A stretch of DNA of 64,000 bases, taken from assembly GCA_900239685.1 (NCBI GenBank), contig OENT01000311.1, positions 62,001-126,000 on the forward strand, written 5' to 3'. The stretch is from Rotaria macrura (taxonomy: Eukaryota > Rotifera > Eurotatoria > Philodinida > Philodinidae). Within the stretch, counting starts at the first letter, position 1. Each line of letters opens with the position of its first letter. A model generated the notes under the pieces. It was not told where the DNA came from. It did no database searches and saw only the letters and a program-made list of their open reading frames with translations. Shown piece after piece: positions 21,813 through 36,100 of this stretch. The translations under genes were made by a program, and so were the position numbers.

Positions 21813-24800
21813 ATGAAAGAACTTTCATCTGTATTAGCATTGATTGGATGTATATACCTTGTCGATGGTTCATCTTCTTCCTCCTCACCATCAGCATCAG
21901 CATCGAATTCAACAGCCAGTCGACCTCATTTTCCTATTGTCCTAGTTACGTTTGAACATGTTTCAAATGTATTTGGTATTTGCCTTTGGATTCTACTTGG
22001 CATTCTAGCTAAAATCGGTATTATCCAATCACATAGAATGAATTAGTTTTTTTTTTCTTTCAATTATGTCTGTTCGTTTGCATGTCGATCTATTTAGTAT
22101 TTCATTTATCACATCGTTTAACAAAAAAGTTTCCTGAGAATTGTCTTCTTATCATATTGGGTATAATTGTTGGTCTTCTTTTATACTTAACGCATCTGGA
22201 AGAAGAAAAGCGCATTTATATTCTCAATAGTGATGTATTTTTCTTATTCTTATTACCACCTATTGTACTTGAAACAGGTTACTTTCTGCCAAAACGAGCT
22301 TTCTTCGATAATCTTGGCACAATACTTCTATTGGCTGTACTTAACAAGATTTTCAATACAATTTGTATTGGAGTTACAATATGGGCATTTGGAAAAACAG
22401 TTATCTATGGTGGCACAGAATTCAATTTACTTGAATGTCTTCTATTTGCCTCATTTATAACGGCTGTTGATCCAATAGCTGTATTAGCAACATTCGTGGA
22501 AATTCGTGTGAATGACACATTGTATATTGTTGTCTTCGGAGAATCACTTCTTAATGATGCTGTTTCAATTGTAAGTTACGATATTCATATGAAGATTTGT
22601 GTTTTCTATCGTTACTTTTCATGAAAGAAATCAAGTAGATTGACAAATTAGTCGACAAGGATTATAGTGAATAAAAAATAGTTCGAAGCGAATCAGCTGA
22701 ACTACAACTACCTGATATATATATATATATGTATAAGTTGTCGTTCAGTTCTTCATATGATAAAGACCACAATAAGAAATCAAAATGAACGCGATAAAAT
22801 TATATCTCTGAAATAAGAAAATCATTGGTTTTGAAAAAGAAACACAAGAGAACTGCAGAGAGAACTTTTGATTCGATATGAAGAGAAGATATTTGAAGAA
22901 GAAAAGCAATAGAGGACTCGTATATGTAGTGAAACTGATGAATACTGTTGAGTATCAGAAAACAACTTTTTTGAAAGTGCACGATGTATCAATGAAATGT
23001 GAAAACATGAACATTTTGTAGGAGTGATTGCATCCGAGCACATTATTCTTGTTAATATGTTCATAGACTGCAGAAAACGTAGTGATTAGAATCAATCTTT
23101 GAAATGATCAATTATAGAATAGAAATAGTTGATTCAAATGTGAAACTTGAATCGAGGGGAATGCGAATATTTAATAGTTACAAGAGAACAACTTAGATTT
23201 CATCATTAGTCGTTGTTGTTGTATACATAATACAACCATATTAATTAACATTTGCACATAAGTGTGGGCAATAATAATTGTTGAACTGTGGACTAGCAAA
23301 GTGATACTTTGATCAATATCTCATTTTTATGTTTACTTATATACTAGCTATGTATTTGATAATTCCTGGCTACAGTAGGTGCAACGAAATCAACAGAAGT
23401 TTACTTTATCTGGTGAAAAAAAGCTAACCGTTTTCCAATCTTATCTATTTCTACAGATTCTATGAATGAAAGTTTATTTTTAAATAATGACAACGTTAGT
23501 TTTCTTTTCGAAAACAATTGAGTAAGTTCATTCATCTGGAATGTCTAACGAATTTTATCGAATGATAGTGTGAATATTTAATATCATTAGTGAAATAGTA
23601 TCAACAAGTTTCTATAATACAATTCAAATCGAAAAATATTCTATATTTGATAGGTAGCTGAGAGAATGGTCAACAACTCACATTAGTCATATGAAATTTA
23701 TTATTACAATACTCATCGAGAGAATAAATGACTGAATAGAGATTCTGGCAATAAATTAATAATTCTCAAAACATGAAAACCTGATATTGGAATTTTTTAT
23801 TGTTTATTAATTCTTTCTTATTTAAAGGTACTCTATCGAATGTTCCATAACTTCCTAACAATTGGTCAAAATAATTTAGTTCCAAAAGATTTTTGTCTCG
23901 GTTTTGTATCCTTTTTTGTTGTTACTATTGGTGGCATACTTGTTGGTATCGTATTTGGCTTTATGGCAGTTTTCATGACAAAATTTACTGAAAGAACACC
24001 AGTACTTGAACCACTAGTTGTATTTATCTACGCATATATAGCTTATATCGTTGCTGAAATGACCGGTCTCTCCGGAATTCTAGCGTATGTTTTAAGTGTA
24101 ATCAAAAGTCGTTCTTTTTGTCTTATTTCAATTTCATTTTTAGTATCACAATATGTGGAATGGTAAGCGATAAAGAAAATTCATTGTTCATAAGGATGAT
24201 AAATTATTTCAGATGATGAAGCAATATGTTGAATATAATATAACAAAAAAATCTATGGCAACAATTGAATATGTTCTCAAAATGGCATCTAGTATAATGG
24301 AAACAATTATATTTATGTTTATGGGCTTGACTACAGTATCCGAACAGCAGATTTGGAATACTGGCTTTGTTCTTGTTACCCTTGTATCATGTGTTATTTA
24401 TCGAGCTATCGGTCCGTAAAAAAGAACATGTTTTTTCTTTCGTTCTTAAAATTCAACTCAAAAATATCCCTTCTACTTTGACTTTCATCGTTTACAGGTG
24501 TAGCTTTATTTGCTAATTTAGCAAATATTCGTCGTCTACTTGAATTAACTCGTATTGATATGTTAATTATGTCGTATGGTGGTCTTCGTGGTGCTCTGGC
24601 ATTTGCACTAGCACTTGTATTAGATGAAAATTTAATACCAAGAAAAAAAGAATTCATAACAGCAGCTACCGTTGTTATTCTATTTACTGTTTTCATACAA
24701 GTATATCGAATAAAGCACATATACTTGAGAAGAAAAGATAAAATTTTCTTAGGGTACAACGCTAGGTCCACTAGTAAAATTACTCAATGTGCGACGAAAA

Positions 24801-25782
24801 CAAATCGAGGAACCAACGATGAGTGCAACATTAACAAATCGTGTAAGTTAAAACGAAGAAAACAAGAACATAAATAAAAATTGATTGAATTGCATAGATG
24901 ATGGATCATGTCATGACTTGTCTGGAAGATATAGCAGGTATTACTGGCGCCAATTCTCTTCGTAATAAGTACGACAAATAAAATCTATATAAAAATAAAT
25001 TTCATCAAGGATTTCATCTAGATACAATAAATTCGATCAGAATTACATGAAAAAATGGCTATTACGTGAACAACCTCAAGAAAAGCTTGACTTGCGTTTG
25101 TGGCAAACATTTCGCAATATTGATTTACAAACAGCTATCAAATTACATGAAGAAAAGCCAAGTTCTAAACAAACAGTAGCATCGAATTTTCATCAAACAG
25201 ACATAACTCATGTTCTTGATGATTCGTCAACGAATAGAAGTCGAAGTCGAACAGCAAGTATCATATCGAAGAAGTTTGTATTTCAACTTTGATGTCTTGA
25301 GTAGTAAACTTGTTTTTTTTTCTCAGTATGCTCAATTCAAATGAATTTATGATAATGTCACCGGTAGATGACGAGGTGTCACCATTAACAAATCCTGATG
25401 ATATAAAAGAGTTTCTTGATTCGAATATGTTTGATACACATCGACGAGTATGACGAAATAGTTATGAAATCACTTGTTTTACATGTCATCATATTTTAAG
25501 GTAACTATTCACGCACGAAGTCAAGATGAAATAGGAACTGATGGAAATCTTGATCCACTTTTGATTCATGTTGTACAACCATCTACGCTCATGGATTCAT
25601 CGAGTTTTATTCTAGAACAACCATCGATGGATAATTTTTCCCGACAAAGAAAAAAACGAGGTGGTTCGAAACAAAAGAAATTTTCGTTTTACTTTAAAAT
25701 AAATGTTAAACATTTTTCTAATTTAGATTCAACAGAAACTAATCAATCATCATCGAAAGATACCGACGTATGCCGTTTTTAA
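21813..25782 (+). CDS. SLC9A3: Na+/H+ exchanger, SLC9A3/A5-like
   Basis: Eleven exons: 21813-22017, 22098-22570, 23828-24084, 24144-24162, 24213-24411, 24498-24700, 24753-24842, 24898-24968, 25022-25273, 25327-25447 and 25501-25782. They sum to 2172 nt, exactly 723 codons plus stop. It exchanges extracellular Na+ for cytosolic H+ across a membrane. A signal-like N-terminus (MKELSSVLALIGCIYLVDG) precedes about twelve membrane segments. Diagnostic motifs are FFLFLLPPIVLE (about residues 116-126, the amiloride-sensitive segment), AVDPIAVLATF, ESLLNDAV with the essential N221-D222, VAEMTGLSGILA, ETIIFMFMG and SYGGLRGA with R415. The cytosolic tail (LEDIAG...NYMKKWLLRE onward) is shorter than in mammals, with S/T-rich RSRSRTAS. 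ATG 21813 is chosen over an in-frame TTG at 21792. The closest subfamily by eye is NHE3/NHE5/NHE2; the symbol marks the family rather than strict orthology. Confidence 0.95.
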
Positions 25783-25843
25783 TTTATAATGAACAAAATA
25801 TATCTTGTTTTTCTGTACTTCGTCTATTGAATGTAGTAATGAA

Positions 25844-25849
25844 AATAAA
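25844..25849 (+). terminator. Poly(A) signal AATAAA after the exchanger
   Basis: An AATAAA lies about 60 bases after the exchanger stop at 25782, within an A-rich stretch, where a cleavage and polyadenylation signal is expected. Confidence 0.55.
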
Positions 25850-27196
25850 ATAAAACATAATAATCTATCCGACATGATTTGTGAGAACGAAAATTAATTC
25901 ATTTGCATAGTTCTATTAGAAATAAAATAAGCTAAAATTAAGCCGAGATTTTTTTCTTGGATTAAGAATGTCTGAATGTCTGATATTGAACTTGTAAAGA
26001 ATCAACATTTTAATCTCTTTTCGATTTTGATTGAAATTTTTAACAATTAAAATGAGCTACATGTCTGAATGGATAAGTTTCATAGTTTAACGGTTGCTAT
26101 ACAAAGCACGCCGCACACTATGCAATATTTTAGATTCAGACATAAATATTTACTATTCGATTTTCCAATATTAAGAGACTGACGATTCTACAAAAATGTA
26201 CTGATAAAATATCTCTTGTTTGAACATTTCATGTTTAATTACATCTATGGGCACAGTCCATTGCACCATAAACCTCTTTGTACTTTTTTGTTGATTGAAA
26301 AATAGACGAACATTGCTGATGTGAGCATACATTCATGATATCCATAAGAAAGGATGCTATTCTCTTGTCTTGTTAAACTTTGTTCCTTTCATTAATAGTA
26401 AGTCAAGGACTGCCCGATTCTTGATGAATAACCGGAATCAATCATTTTATGCATAAGCATGACAATAAGACAAGACTTGTATTTTTCATTGAGATAAAGC
26501 ATTATGTAAAGAAAAAAAAATACTCATCATCAATCAAAATATCTTTAACGGGAGTTTTCTTTTCATCTTCGAGATAGACGTACACATGCAACTACAATGG
26601 TTAACACATCAATTTAGTGAAGACATTTAATTCAAGGTAAAACAATTTCGTTTTCAACTAGTTCATTAAACTTTATTGCCACTGATTCTATTGATCTCAA
26701 TTAAACTTCTTCATATAAATATCATAGTGATCTATTAGATAAGCAATGCATGCTGACACATGTATTTATTTGTTTTTATTATCTAATAGAGAAATATATC
26801 AAAATAAATAAATCATTAACGATGTCCTCGATCATAATGTTATTTATACTCTCATCATTTTGATATATCTTTCTAATTAAATGATAATAGCAAAATAGTC
26901 GAACTTGGTCTATATTACTGTACCTTTTAAATAACGATCGATTGCCGTTTTCTTTTCTTTTTTATTACGCCTTTATCAAATAAAACATGTTAAAATCCAA
27001 TGTAATACAATTCTATATACGTATAGGCCAATAAAAAAAAAAAAACAAATAGAGAGAGAATACACATTATACCGAATGCCTTTTCACAAGAAAAGAGAAT
27101 ATGTACAGATTAGAGGATGGGTTTGATGCGTGAGTACAGAAGAATGTCTGAGCTGACTAGATGAACACGCTTGAAACTCTGATTTATTTTCTTTTT
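25850..27196. other. Convergent 3' intergenic region
   Basis: This spacer lies between the exchanger 3' end (plus) and the GRIP stop codon (minus). It is AT-rich, with no conserved open frame or repeat recognised. It presumably contains 3' untranslated regions of both genes. Confidence 0.6.
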
Positions 27197-30100
27197 TCAT
27201 ACAGTGCTTGTTTTCGACTGTGAAAGAAGAGAAAATGTATTATTTGCAGTCATAGCCGAACTCAGTGCATTATCTTTATTCGTATGATTGTTTTCGAGTA
27301 TATTTGTATTCATCGATGAATTCCATATTGTGCTATCATTGATAGGCGATGATTGGTGTTCATCTTCATCAATGTCAAATAATTCGTCGGTTTCATCGAA
27401 CATAGGTGCTGGTCGTCGTCCGACAACGAGAATTAATTCATCTGGTGACGACGATAACAATGGTACTACTTGATTACATTCCATGCGTGTTACATCCGTA
27501 TTGTTCACCTGAAAAAGAATAGATACATGTTTATTGAAAACAATTCTTTATCTATTTGTTTCAATTGAAATATATATAACATACTCTATAGATTCTCATG
27601 CATGGCATCAATGTTCCTTCTAATTCAGCTGGTCCATTGGGTCTTATTTTATTAACATAGACACCAGTACCATAAAGCCGATCCGATATTGAAAAACCAA
27701 AATCAAGTATACGTTTATCACGTTTTAGTTTCAATGTAATTGTATCATGTCTTAGTCGATTCGTTATTATTGTTGTTGTGGTGGTGGTGGTAGTTGCTGT
27801 GGTTCCTGTTGTTGAACAATTATCATATTTAGTATCGTAAAGATTTGAATTGTTTCTTAGTGATTTTTCATCTAATATCGACGAAAATTTATGTTCATTT
27901 CCATTCATACTATCACCACTATCTGAATGACGGATTGTTTCAAGTGGACGACCATTTGTTGGTGGTGTTCGATATCCAGATGATGGTGTTGGGATCGTAT
28001 TTGAACGGCTTGAATGTATTGTTATCGGTATTGAATGTGTATGATGAGGCTTTAGGACAAAATCACCTTGACAGAAGAAAAGAGAAAAAGAAAAATAAGT
28101 GGCATATAAAATGTAATTAAATTGATTATTTGATCGAAACATAAATGTTAACCTTCGATTTATTTGCTTATTTAAAAAGTAAAACTAGACGAGGTCATGC
28201 TCATTAAAAGAAGCAAGAAGATGAATGACTGTTTATTGATCTTTCTTTTTGTTTCACTTACTTCGTGATATATGATGTACTGGTGTATCTTGATAAGTTG
28301 AATTTTGTTGATGATCATTAACAAGAATTTCTTTTGTTATTTCGCCATTTTCACTGAAACGATGTTCAGTATTTGAACTATCCCATGATTCCATAGCCGA
28401 ATCAACAGATGGAGTATATTCTTCTGTGTTATGATGATGAAATGAACGGCTTAGTTCTATCAATGAACATAGAATAAACATGAAACAAACAACAAAAACA
28501 AATTCGAAACTACTTTGATGTGGATTGATAATTCGAGAAATTTTCAATGTTATTTCATCACTACTGCCTTGTAATAATTTTATTGCTTCGTTAAGACCTT
28601 TACCGCGTAGACTAACATCGTTGATCGCTAATATTCGATCACCAATATGAATTGCATTCGTTCTATTTTAAATTAATTATATTGAAGTTTTTGTATTTGA
28701 AATAAATAATTCTTTCTCTCTGTCGCCAACTTACTTGTCTGCTAAACCACCTTCGCATAAATCTGAAACAACAATTGGTTCAAATATATCTTCACTACCC
28801 GAGATTGTTAAACCAAGAGGACCACTACATAGAATAAGAAAATAAAATAGTTTATTCATCTCTTCTGTTGATTCATTTTTACCCTTGTCGCAATAATTGT
28901 ACTTTATAAACAACAAGGTTTTCCGAAAGATTATCTTCAGCATAAACATCATCTTTCCTTATTTTCAATCGTACGATATCATCACAATTTTTTAATAATG
29001 TAACGATTTCATTCAAACTTTTACCACGTAATGAATGAGAATCAATTGATAGTAAGCGATCGCCCGATTGTATCATTCCACAACGATACGCTATGCTACC
29101 ACGTTTAACATCATTTATTATTGGGACTTCATCAGCTCGCGTTGCACGTGAATCTTCAATAAAATTAATTTATGATATTGAGCAACAAAATAAAACAATA
29201 CGTACAAGTTACAGAAATGCCAAGATCGAGATTTTTGCGTAAAATTTTTACTTGACACGTACCTGACGAGAGCATAACCGAATCTAATAGTATGTGAAAA
29301 TCAAAGTATAATCATACAGAACAAGTAACGAAGAAAAACAGAATATGATTACCGGCAACGTCAAATTCGATTTCTAGATGAATTCGATTGTTCGAATCTT
29401 TAATTATCGACCGAGCGTCTTCTAATGTCATGCCTTCCAATTGTTGACCGTTTACAGTAAGAACGCGATCCCCAGGTTGTATGACACCCGATCTAAATTG
29501 AAGAAGAATTCGTGTAGATCTATTTTGTCATTGAACAATATTCGAACGAGGTAAAAAACATTCTGTTCATTGAAATTTTTATCACGTTCAAAAAAGCAAA
29601 TTGTAATTATGAGTCACATTTTGTAAATTCGAATTATGCAAACAAACTTTTATGATTATTCGAAAATAATTTAATCAATTTTGTTCTAAGATTACGAGCA
29701 GTACTGTACATGCAAGAATGACAATCGATGTTCAAGTCTTACCAATATCTAATCATGGCTCTAAAATACATTTTAATGATTCCTTACATCTTAGGGATCA
29801 TCGTAGCACTGTGATTTTAGTGCATGGTTTATAAAAAAAAATAGGTAGTCGATAGAGATAATAGAGATGTGCAAATTAGCTAGGCAAAAAAAAACATCTT
29901 TCAGAACTAAAACTCAAGTTTCTAGTTGAATATTCGATGCGTTCTCGCTAATCCTCATATCGATGAACAGTTGCTTGGACAACATTCAAAGGAAATCATA
30001 GCCCGCACATTTTCATATGATTTTCCGGCCATAATAAAGTTTCCTTTTTCTACGCTCTGAAATATCTTAGAAATTTTCAAGAAAATTCATGTTTTATAAT

Positions 30101-33100
30101 GAAATTATCTAACCTGGGCACCATTTTATTATGAGGGATGCACACCAAATATATTAGTTGAGAGTCAACTGAAAATTTCGGACAAGTTCATGATTAGGAG
30201 CACTATTTTGAATTTCCATTTAATTTCGCTATTTTTCTACGCAAAGCATTCTGAATATTTACATTCAAGAGGGAAAATCTTACTCAATTTGTTAACCAAA
30301 TCATAGGCATCGATCAGTATCTATCGAGACTTACATGCCTTAACAAGCTACAAAAGATAATATCAAAACAGCAAATATCAACTTCACAGTTAATTCAACA
30401 AAAAACGTAACAAGACTGAACGTTCTGACTATTACTGAAGTGGTACAAATGGGAGTATGTGAAGAGACGATGTTCATTCGTGTGTATGTACTTCTTAATC
30501 AGCATTCACAGTTGAGGACATCAGGGCTATCAAAGAGTAAGGGTGTCATTACTAATAGTTAGTTAACTATTTTATATCAATCGAAAAAATATGCATTCGC
30601 CTTCATTTTCAATATCTATACCATCATCATACAAGATTACATCATTTTCAAATAGTTTCCGACAAATTCTTCATCTAATGATGTACATCTTTTCTTTGCC
30701 AAGTTTAACATACCTTTCGGCAACACCGCCCGGTTCAAGATATCCGATGATAGGTGGTTGCATCAATATATCTGATGCAAAAGAAGCACCTTGTAACGTA
30801 AATCCGAAATTGGCCGTGGTATCACCATCATTAATCGTTCCATTCGTTGATGATGAATCAAGTTGAAGTACGCATTCCATTATTTCTGTATGACACATTT
30901 GATTACCCATGACAGTTTGATAACATGAGTTCAATGAACCTATTGAACAAGAGAAAAACGGAACAAAGTTTATGTGATTGTTTTTCTTGATATTCTACTG
31001 TCTAAGCGTACACCGTTGATTAAGAATTGAGAAAAAAATTTATACATATACAGATATAGTATATGTATATACATATAGAAAATAATAACGTTTGAAAAAA
31101 AATCGAACTTGGCTGGTAAGAAGCAGGCAAATGCATGGCTAGAATGGATTATCTTATTCGAAGCTAGGCAAAAAATAGTATTTAGTGCATGGCACTGTAA
31201 ATGAATAGCAAAACAAATGGATGTATGAGCTGATTATGATTATTATTATGATAGAAAAATAAATAAAAATATAACTGTCACAACCAAGGCAAAAGAAAAA
31301 GAACTTTTATGATTGAATTAATTTCCTTCTTTTCTCCATTGGATTCAATTCTTTTTTCAATTTACCTAACTCACGAAGATTATACATCTTCATTACCGAT
31401 GGAGAAGTCGTATTGTTTGCAGAAGAGGATAAATTATCCAATGATTTAAGACCTACAGAGATGTACGAAAGGAATTTCATTTTATTTTTTATATTAGAAA
31501 TCGTTTTAAAGATGAATGTCGGTTCTCTTTTCTCTTTCTATTAATCTTTTTTTCATGTGTAAAAGATAAAACATAGATTTGTCATTCTTACTGATTGAAT
31601 TATGTCGTGTTTTAGTAGTTGGTTTTTTTGCAATATTTTGATAACTATTTCTCATTGCCCAACTCCCATTATTCATTGACATTAGATTGTTTGATGGTAT
31701 GCGATAAAATGCTTGACGATTGGTTTCATTTAATAAGGTTCGATTCGTTGATGATTGCATACGCATGTCATTTGATTGTTCTTGTATTATACTTGACGGT
31801 GTAACTTCAATCCGACAGAAATCACCTGTACATGATCGAAGAATGGTATTAGCTTCAAATAGGGATATTCCATCGAATGGTTTTTGATCGATAGCATTGA
31901 TTTGATCACCACAATGAAGAGCACCACAACTAGATGTATGTTTATTTTTGTACGGATTGGATTCTTTGAAAAATATGTTTAAGAAGCTTACCGATCAGCA
32001 ATACTCGCAGGTTTGACACTATCAATAACTATAATTGAACGATTATTTCGTGTCCATTTTTGTGACAAACTTATGCCAATGGTTGAACCAGGTGATTTTT
32101 CAATTTCAATCAATAATGGTCCAGTTGCATGTTTAACACTATCTAAAAATACATGAATTATATTTTGAATGTAATGTGATAGTAATTGATATCAAACAAA
32201 TCTCATCAAAGAAAAGTATAACAATGAAAGAAATTCTATCTTACCAACGATGGCTACATCATATTCTATAAGAAATAATGTTGTTCCTCGACATTGTCTC
32301 ATAAGATTATAGGCATCTTGTAGTGTGGCTCCGCCGACATTAATACCATTGATTGCTAAAACTCGGTCACCAATTTTTATTGTTCCTTCTCTATGAATAC
32401 ATCAATATTAGTATAAAAATCAATATACTTCATATACTAGATCATATAATCTTACTTATCAGCTGATCCTTGTGGTCGTATCTTTGTTATAATAAGCGGT
32501 CTTGCTTTAACCTTGTCATCTGAACTGCCACCACGTAAAATAAAACCATAACTTTGTCCTTCTTTTTCCAATTGAATTTGAATCGTTTTTGTGTGTACTG
32601 TATTAATTGCGTGTATCGCTATATATAATTATATTCGAATAAAAATTATATATATATATATATATGCATATAGAAAAGAAGTAAAGACGAAGAAGAAGAA
32701 GAAAAAGACCAAACGAATGAGTATACGTACGCCATTTAGGTAAATCATATTCAATATCTAAGGTTAATTGATCTCCAACTTGTTTAATTAAATCTATGAC
32801 TTGTTCGTGCTTAAGACCGGCTGTTTTAATACCATTTATTCCAAGTAGAACATCACCTATTTCTAAGACATCTGCTTTTTGTGCCAATGAACCCGATTTC
32901 AGTTGAGCTACTCTTGGTTTACTATCTTTATCAATACCACCTGATATTGTTAAACCAAGTGGGCAACCTTCTTTTTTAATTAGTTCTACTGTTGTACGCC
33001 CTCGAATTACTGTAATGAAAAGAAAGGAACATTGTTTATGATGATATCAGCAAAGATAATCATGTAAGATTCATTTAAAATAATTTTTTAATTACATACC

Positions 33101-36100
33101 ACGCGGAGAAAGCAATGGACTAGGTGCAGTCCATTTACACATTGCTATAGCCCGTCTCAAATCTCGAGATAGGCTATTCGTTGCACTGTTCATCCCTATA
33201 TTTTTTGTCTAATAGGAATATATCGTCACAGGTGCAATACAGCAAATGATTGTAAGCAGGCTCAATTCACGATTTCAAGACAAAAAAAAGAACAAGTGTC
33301 ACTTCACTCTTCCCTCTCTTGTCTTGCCTGCATTGGCATCGAGTGTTTTCTTTTACCCTCCCATTTTTCTCTTGCGCTTTCTCCCTCCCTCTCCCTCCTG
33401 CTCTCTCTCTCTCTCTTTTCTTGCCTTTGAACTCTGTCATTGCATACGTATACCACTGTGTTCGATAATATACTCCTTCCGTAGTGATGTACGCACGATA
33501 CGCTATGCCAATACGATCGCAGTTCTAAACTGCATCTCATCATAGAGTATTACCATCATCATGATTTTCATCGCCAGCAACCGTATACAGAGTGAAATAT
33601 GTTTGCACATATGCAACAGCACGCAAACACACATGAAAGGAGGAAACAAGTTGATCCTTCTACTGTTGTATTGTATATGCATGAGCACATCGATGTACAT
33701 AGAACAAAGTCATCGTGTCATACAATAGAGTTGTTCGATTTTAAGAAGCAAAAGTAATAATATGACCGAAAAGTTTTCTAGTATGCATTTTCTTTTCCTA
33801 CTTAGGTCTTTTCTGACATCGTACCAATTAATTTCATGACAGTATTCTAGATATAAATATTATTTATCTTTTCTTCTGCCTCCGTAGCTTTTTTGTGTAT
33901 CTATTATTATCAATGTCCTTGTAAAGTTTTCTTCGAACAGATTGACTTATTCACATATATTGGTGTATAAATCTTTTGTGTCTTTTCAGTTTATTTTAAT
34001 TTCAGTTTAAATGTATATATTTGTTCAAAATTTGTTCAAAATTATTTCTAAATCCGTAGAAGTTGTTATTTTATGAGTAATACACTTGAAATTTTCAAGT
34101 TTTGAAGTACATCGCAACGAAGAAAGGCTTCAAATTAATTTACAAGAATTGAATATATTATGATGATGGTGCGAGGAAAAGATACGCAAAATGTCAAAAT
34201 GTATATACCTTACCAATCAAAGTTCTAAGCACTCACTATTTTCCTTTCTTCTGTTGTCGATCTTATTCTATTTACTCAAGGATTTACATTGCGTATATGA
34301 AACGTCTCTATTGACTTGTCAATACTTGAACAATACCAATCGACTCACTTTGCCGGGTAGGATCTGTTTTACGAATTATTCTCCAATCAACCTTCTTGTT
34401 TGATTTTTTTGTCGTCGACGACTTTCTTGTTGCGCCACATAACATATTGAAATGAAGCACCATTTACCAATTGCGAGTGATATATGATATGACAATGATA
34501 ATGGTGAATGAAGAAAAAATGCTCATGTCTTTAGTAGTTATGCATGATGCTGATCGGTCGATCGATATCAATATTCATTGAGCGCGACGATGAGAGCAGA
34601 GAAATAGAGTGAGAACAAGAAAAACGAAGAAGAACAAGAAGGCGGAGTAAAGGTCATTGTCAACACAATCTCCGCCTATAGCATGTTGAGGTATGAATGA
34701 ATGAATGAATGAATGAATGACTGAATAAAAAAATGAAAGAAAAGAAAAGGTGTAAGAAGTGAAGAAGAAAGAAGCTCAGTTACGTATGTATGTATGTGTA
34801 TGCGCTTCTTTTCTCTCAAATGCGAGAGTCCTTCGACAATTGCGACTGATCGACGAAACAATAATCACGACATTGATTGCATCTTGTTTCTGTGACTAAT
34901 TGGGATGAACAACACCATTAGTGTGCATTGTTGTTTATCACATAGAAAAAAAAATTGTTCCTTCGACGGAGAAAAAGAATATCTTATCATCGAACGTTGA
35001 CAATAAAGGCAACAAAAACTGTAGTTATTGTGTAGCTCTCTTTTTTTTTGGTTCTGTTATTATTTTGAATCTATACATAGGGAAGACGTATACAATCGTT
35101 TTGAAACCACCCGCAGACTAGACAACGAGAAACAGAATTGTATGGCTTTTAGCTGAAAGAACTATGGCTAGAGATAAAAGAATACGTTGGGCGCTATTGA
35201 TGCTGTCGTTTTTCTATATCTATCAATACTTATAATGAATCATTTTAACAACAACTTTGTAATACGACATTATGTTATTAATGAGGAAAAGAAGAAAAAA
35301 AAAATCTAACCGTGGAAATAAATACTGTTTTTTTTCTTGTGTTTGCTTGCTTCATATACTCTATTTCATATGACGGTATACTAGAGATAATAACTATTTA
35401 CACTTGTCGACCATTGTAAACAACAACAGTAATAAACAGTGTCGATGAAATACTATATGCTAACGATACTAATCATTTTCTAAGACCTCAAAAGTATTTG
35501 ATGGTATCTGTTTACTAAATTCATTTGGTTTATCATTTAATCTGTTCAAACAAATCCCATGGCTTTCTGTATTTAGTTGTTCTTTCTGTTCCTAATCTAA
35601 GATACATATTTGTCATGAAAGAAAGTTTTTTCTGTTTTGTGTCTATACTTATAATGCATGCAAATAAATAATTCAACATTTAACTCACGTCGGAACGATG
35701 AGTGAATTTGAGAAAAGAAACACAAAGAAAGAAAACAAATGCATGCTTTTTTAGTGCTCCGTGCACTTCTTATATGTACATAATATTTTAAAACATGTAA
35801 ATGCATGCATTAGTCTTGTTTTTAACAAGAAAATATTATGCATATACGTCTCGACATTTCTTTTCGCGTATGTGAAATCGAATCACAAAGAAGAAGAAAA
35901 GAAAAGATATTGCACACAAATAGATCATGTTTATTCTCTCGAACTCACCAAAATCACCAAGAGATGAAGATATCGCATTTTTACCAATATTACCAAGGGT
36001 TGTACGTCGTCTATGATGCTGATTTGAAGAAGCACATGTACGCAACCATAATAAAGGTAATGAACGATATTTAGCCAGACGATGTTCCAACGGAGATGAA

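Noticed and set aside
27288-28120. Plus-strand open frames opposite GRIP exons
   Set aside because: They are antisense shadows of GRIP exons read clearly on the minus strand. The same applies to 2313-2537, 8178-8423, 22230-22460 and 35838-36074.
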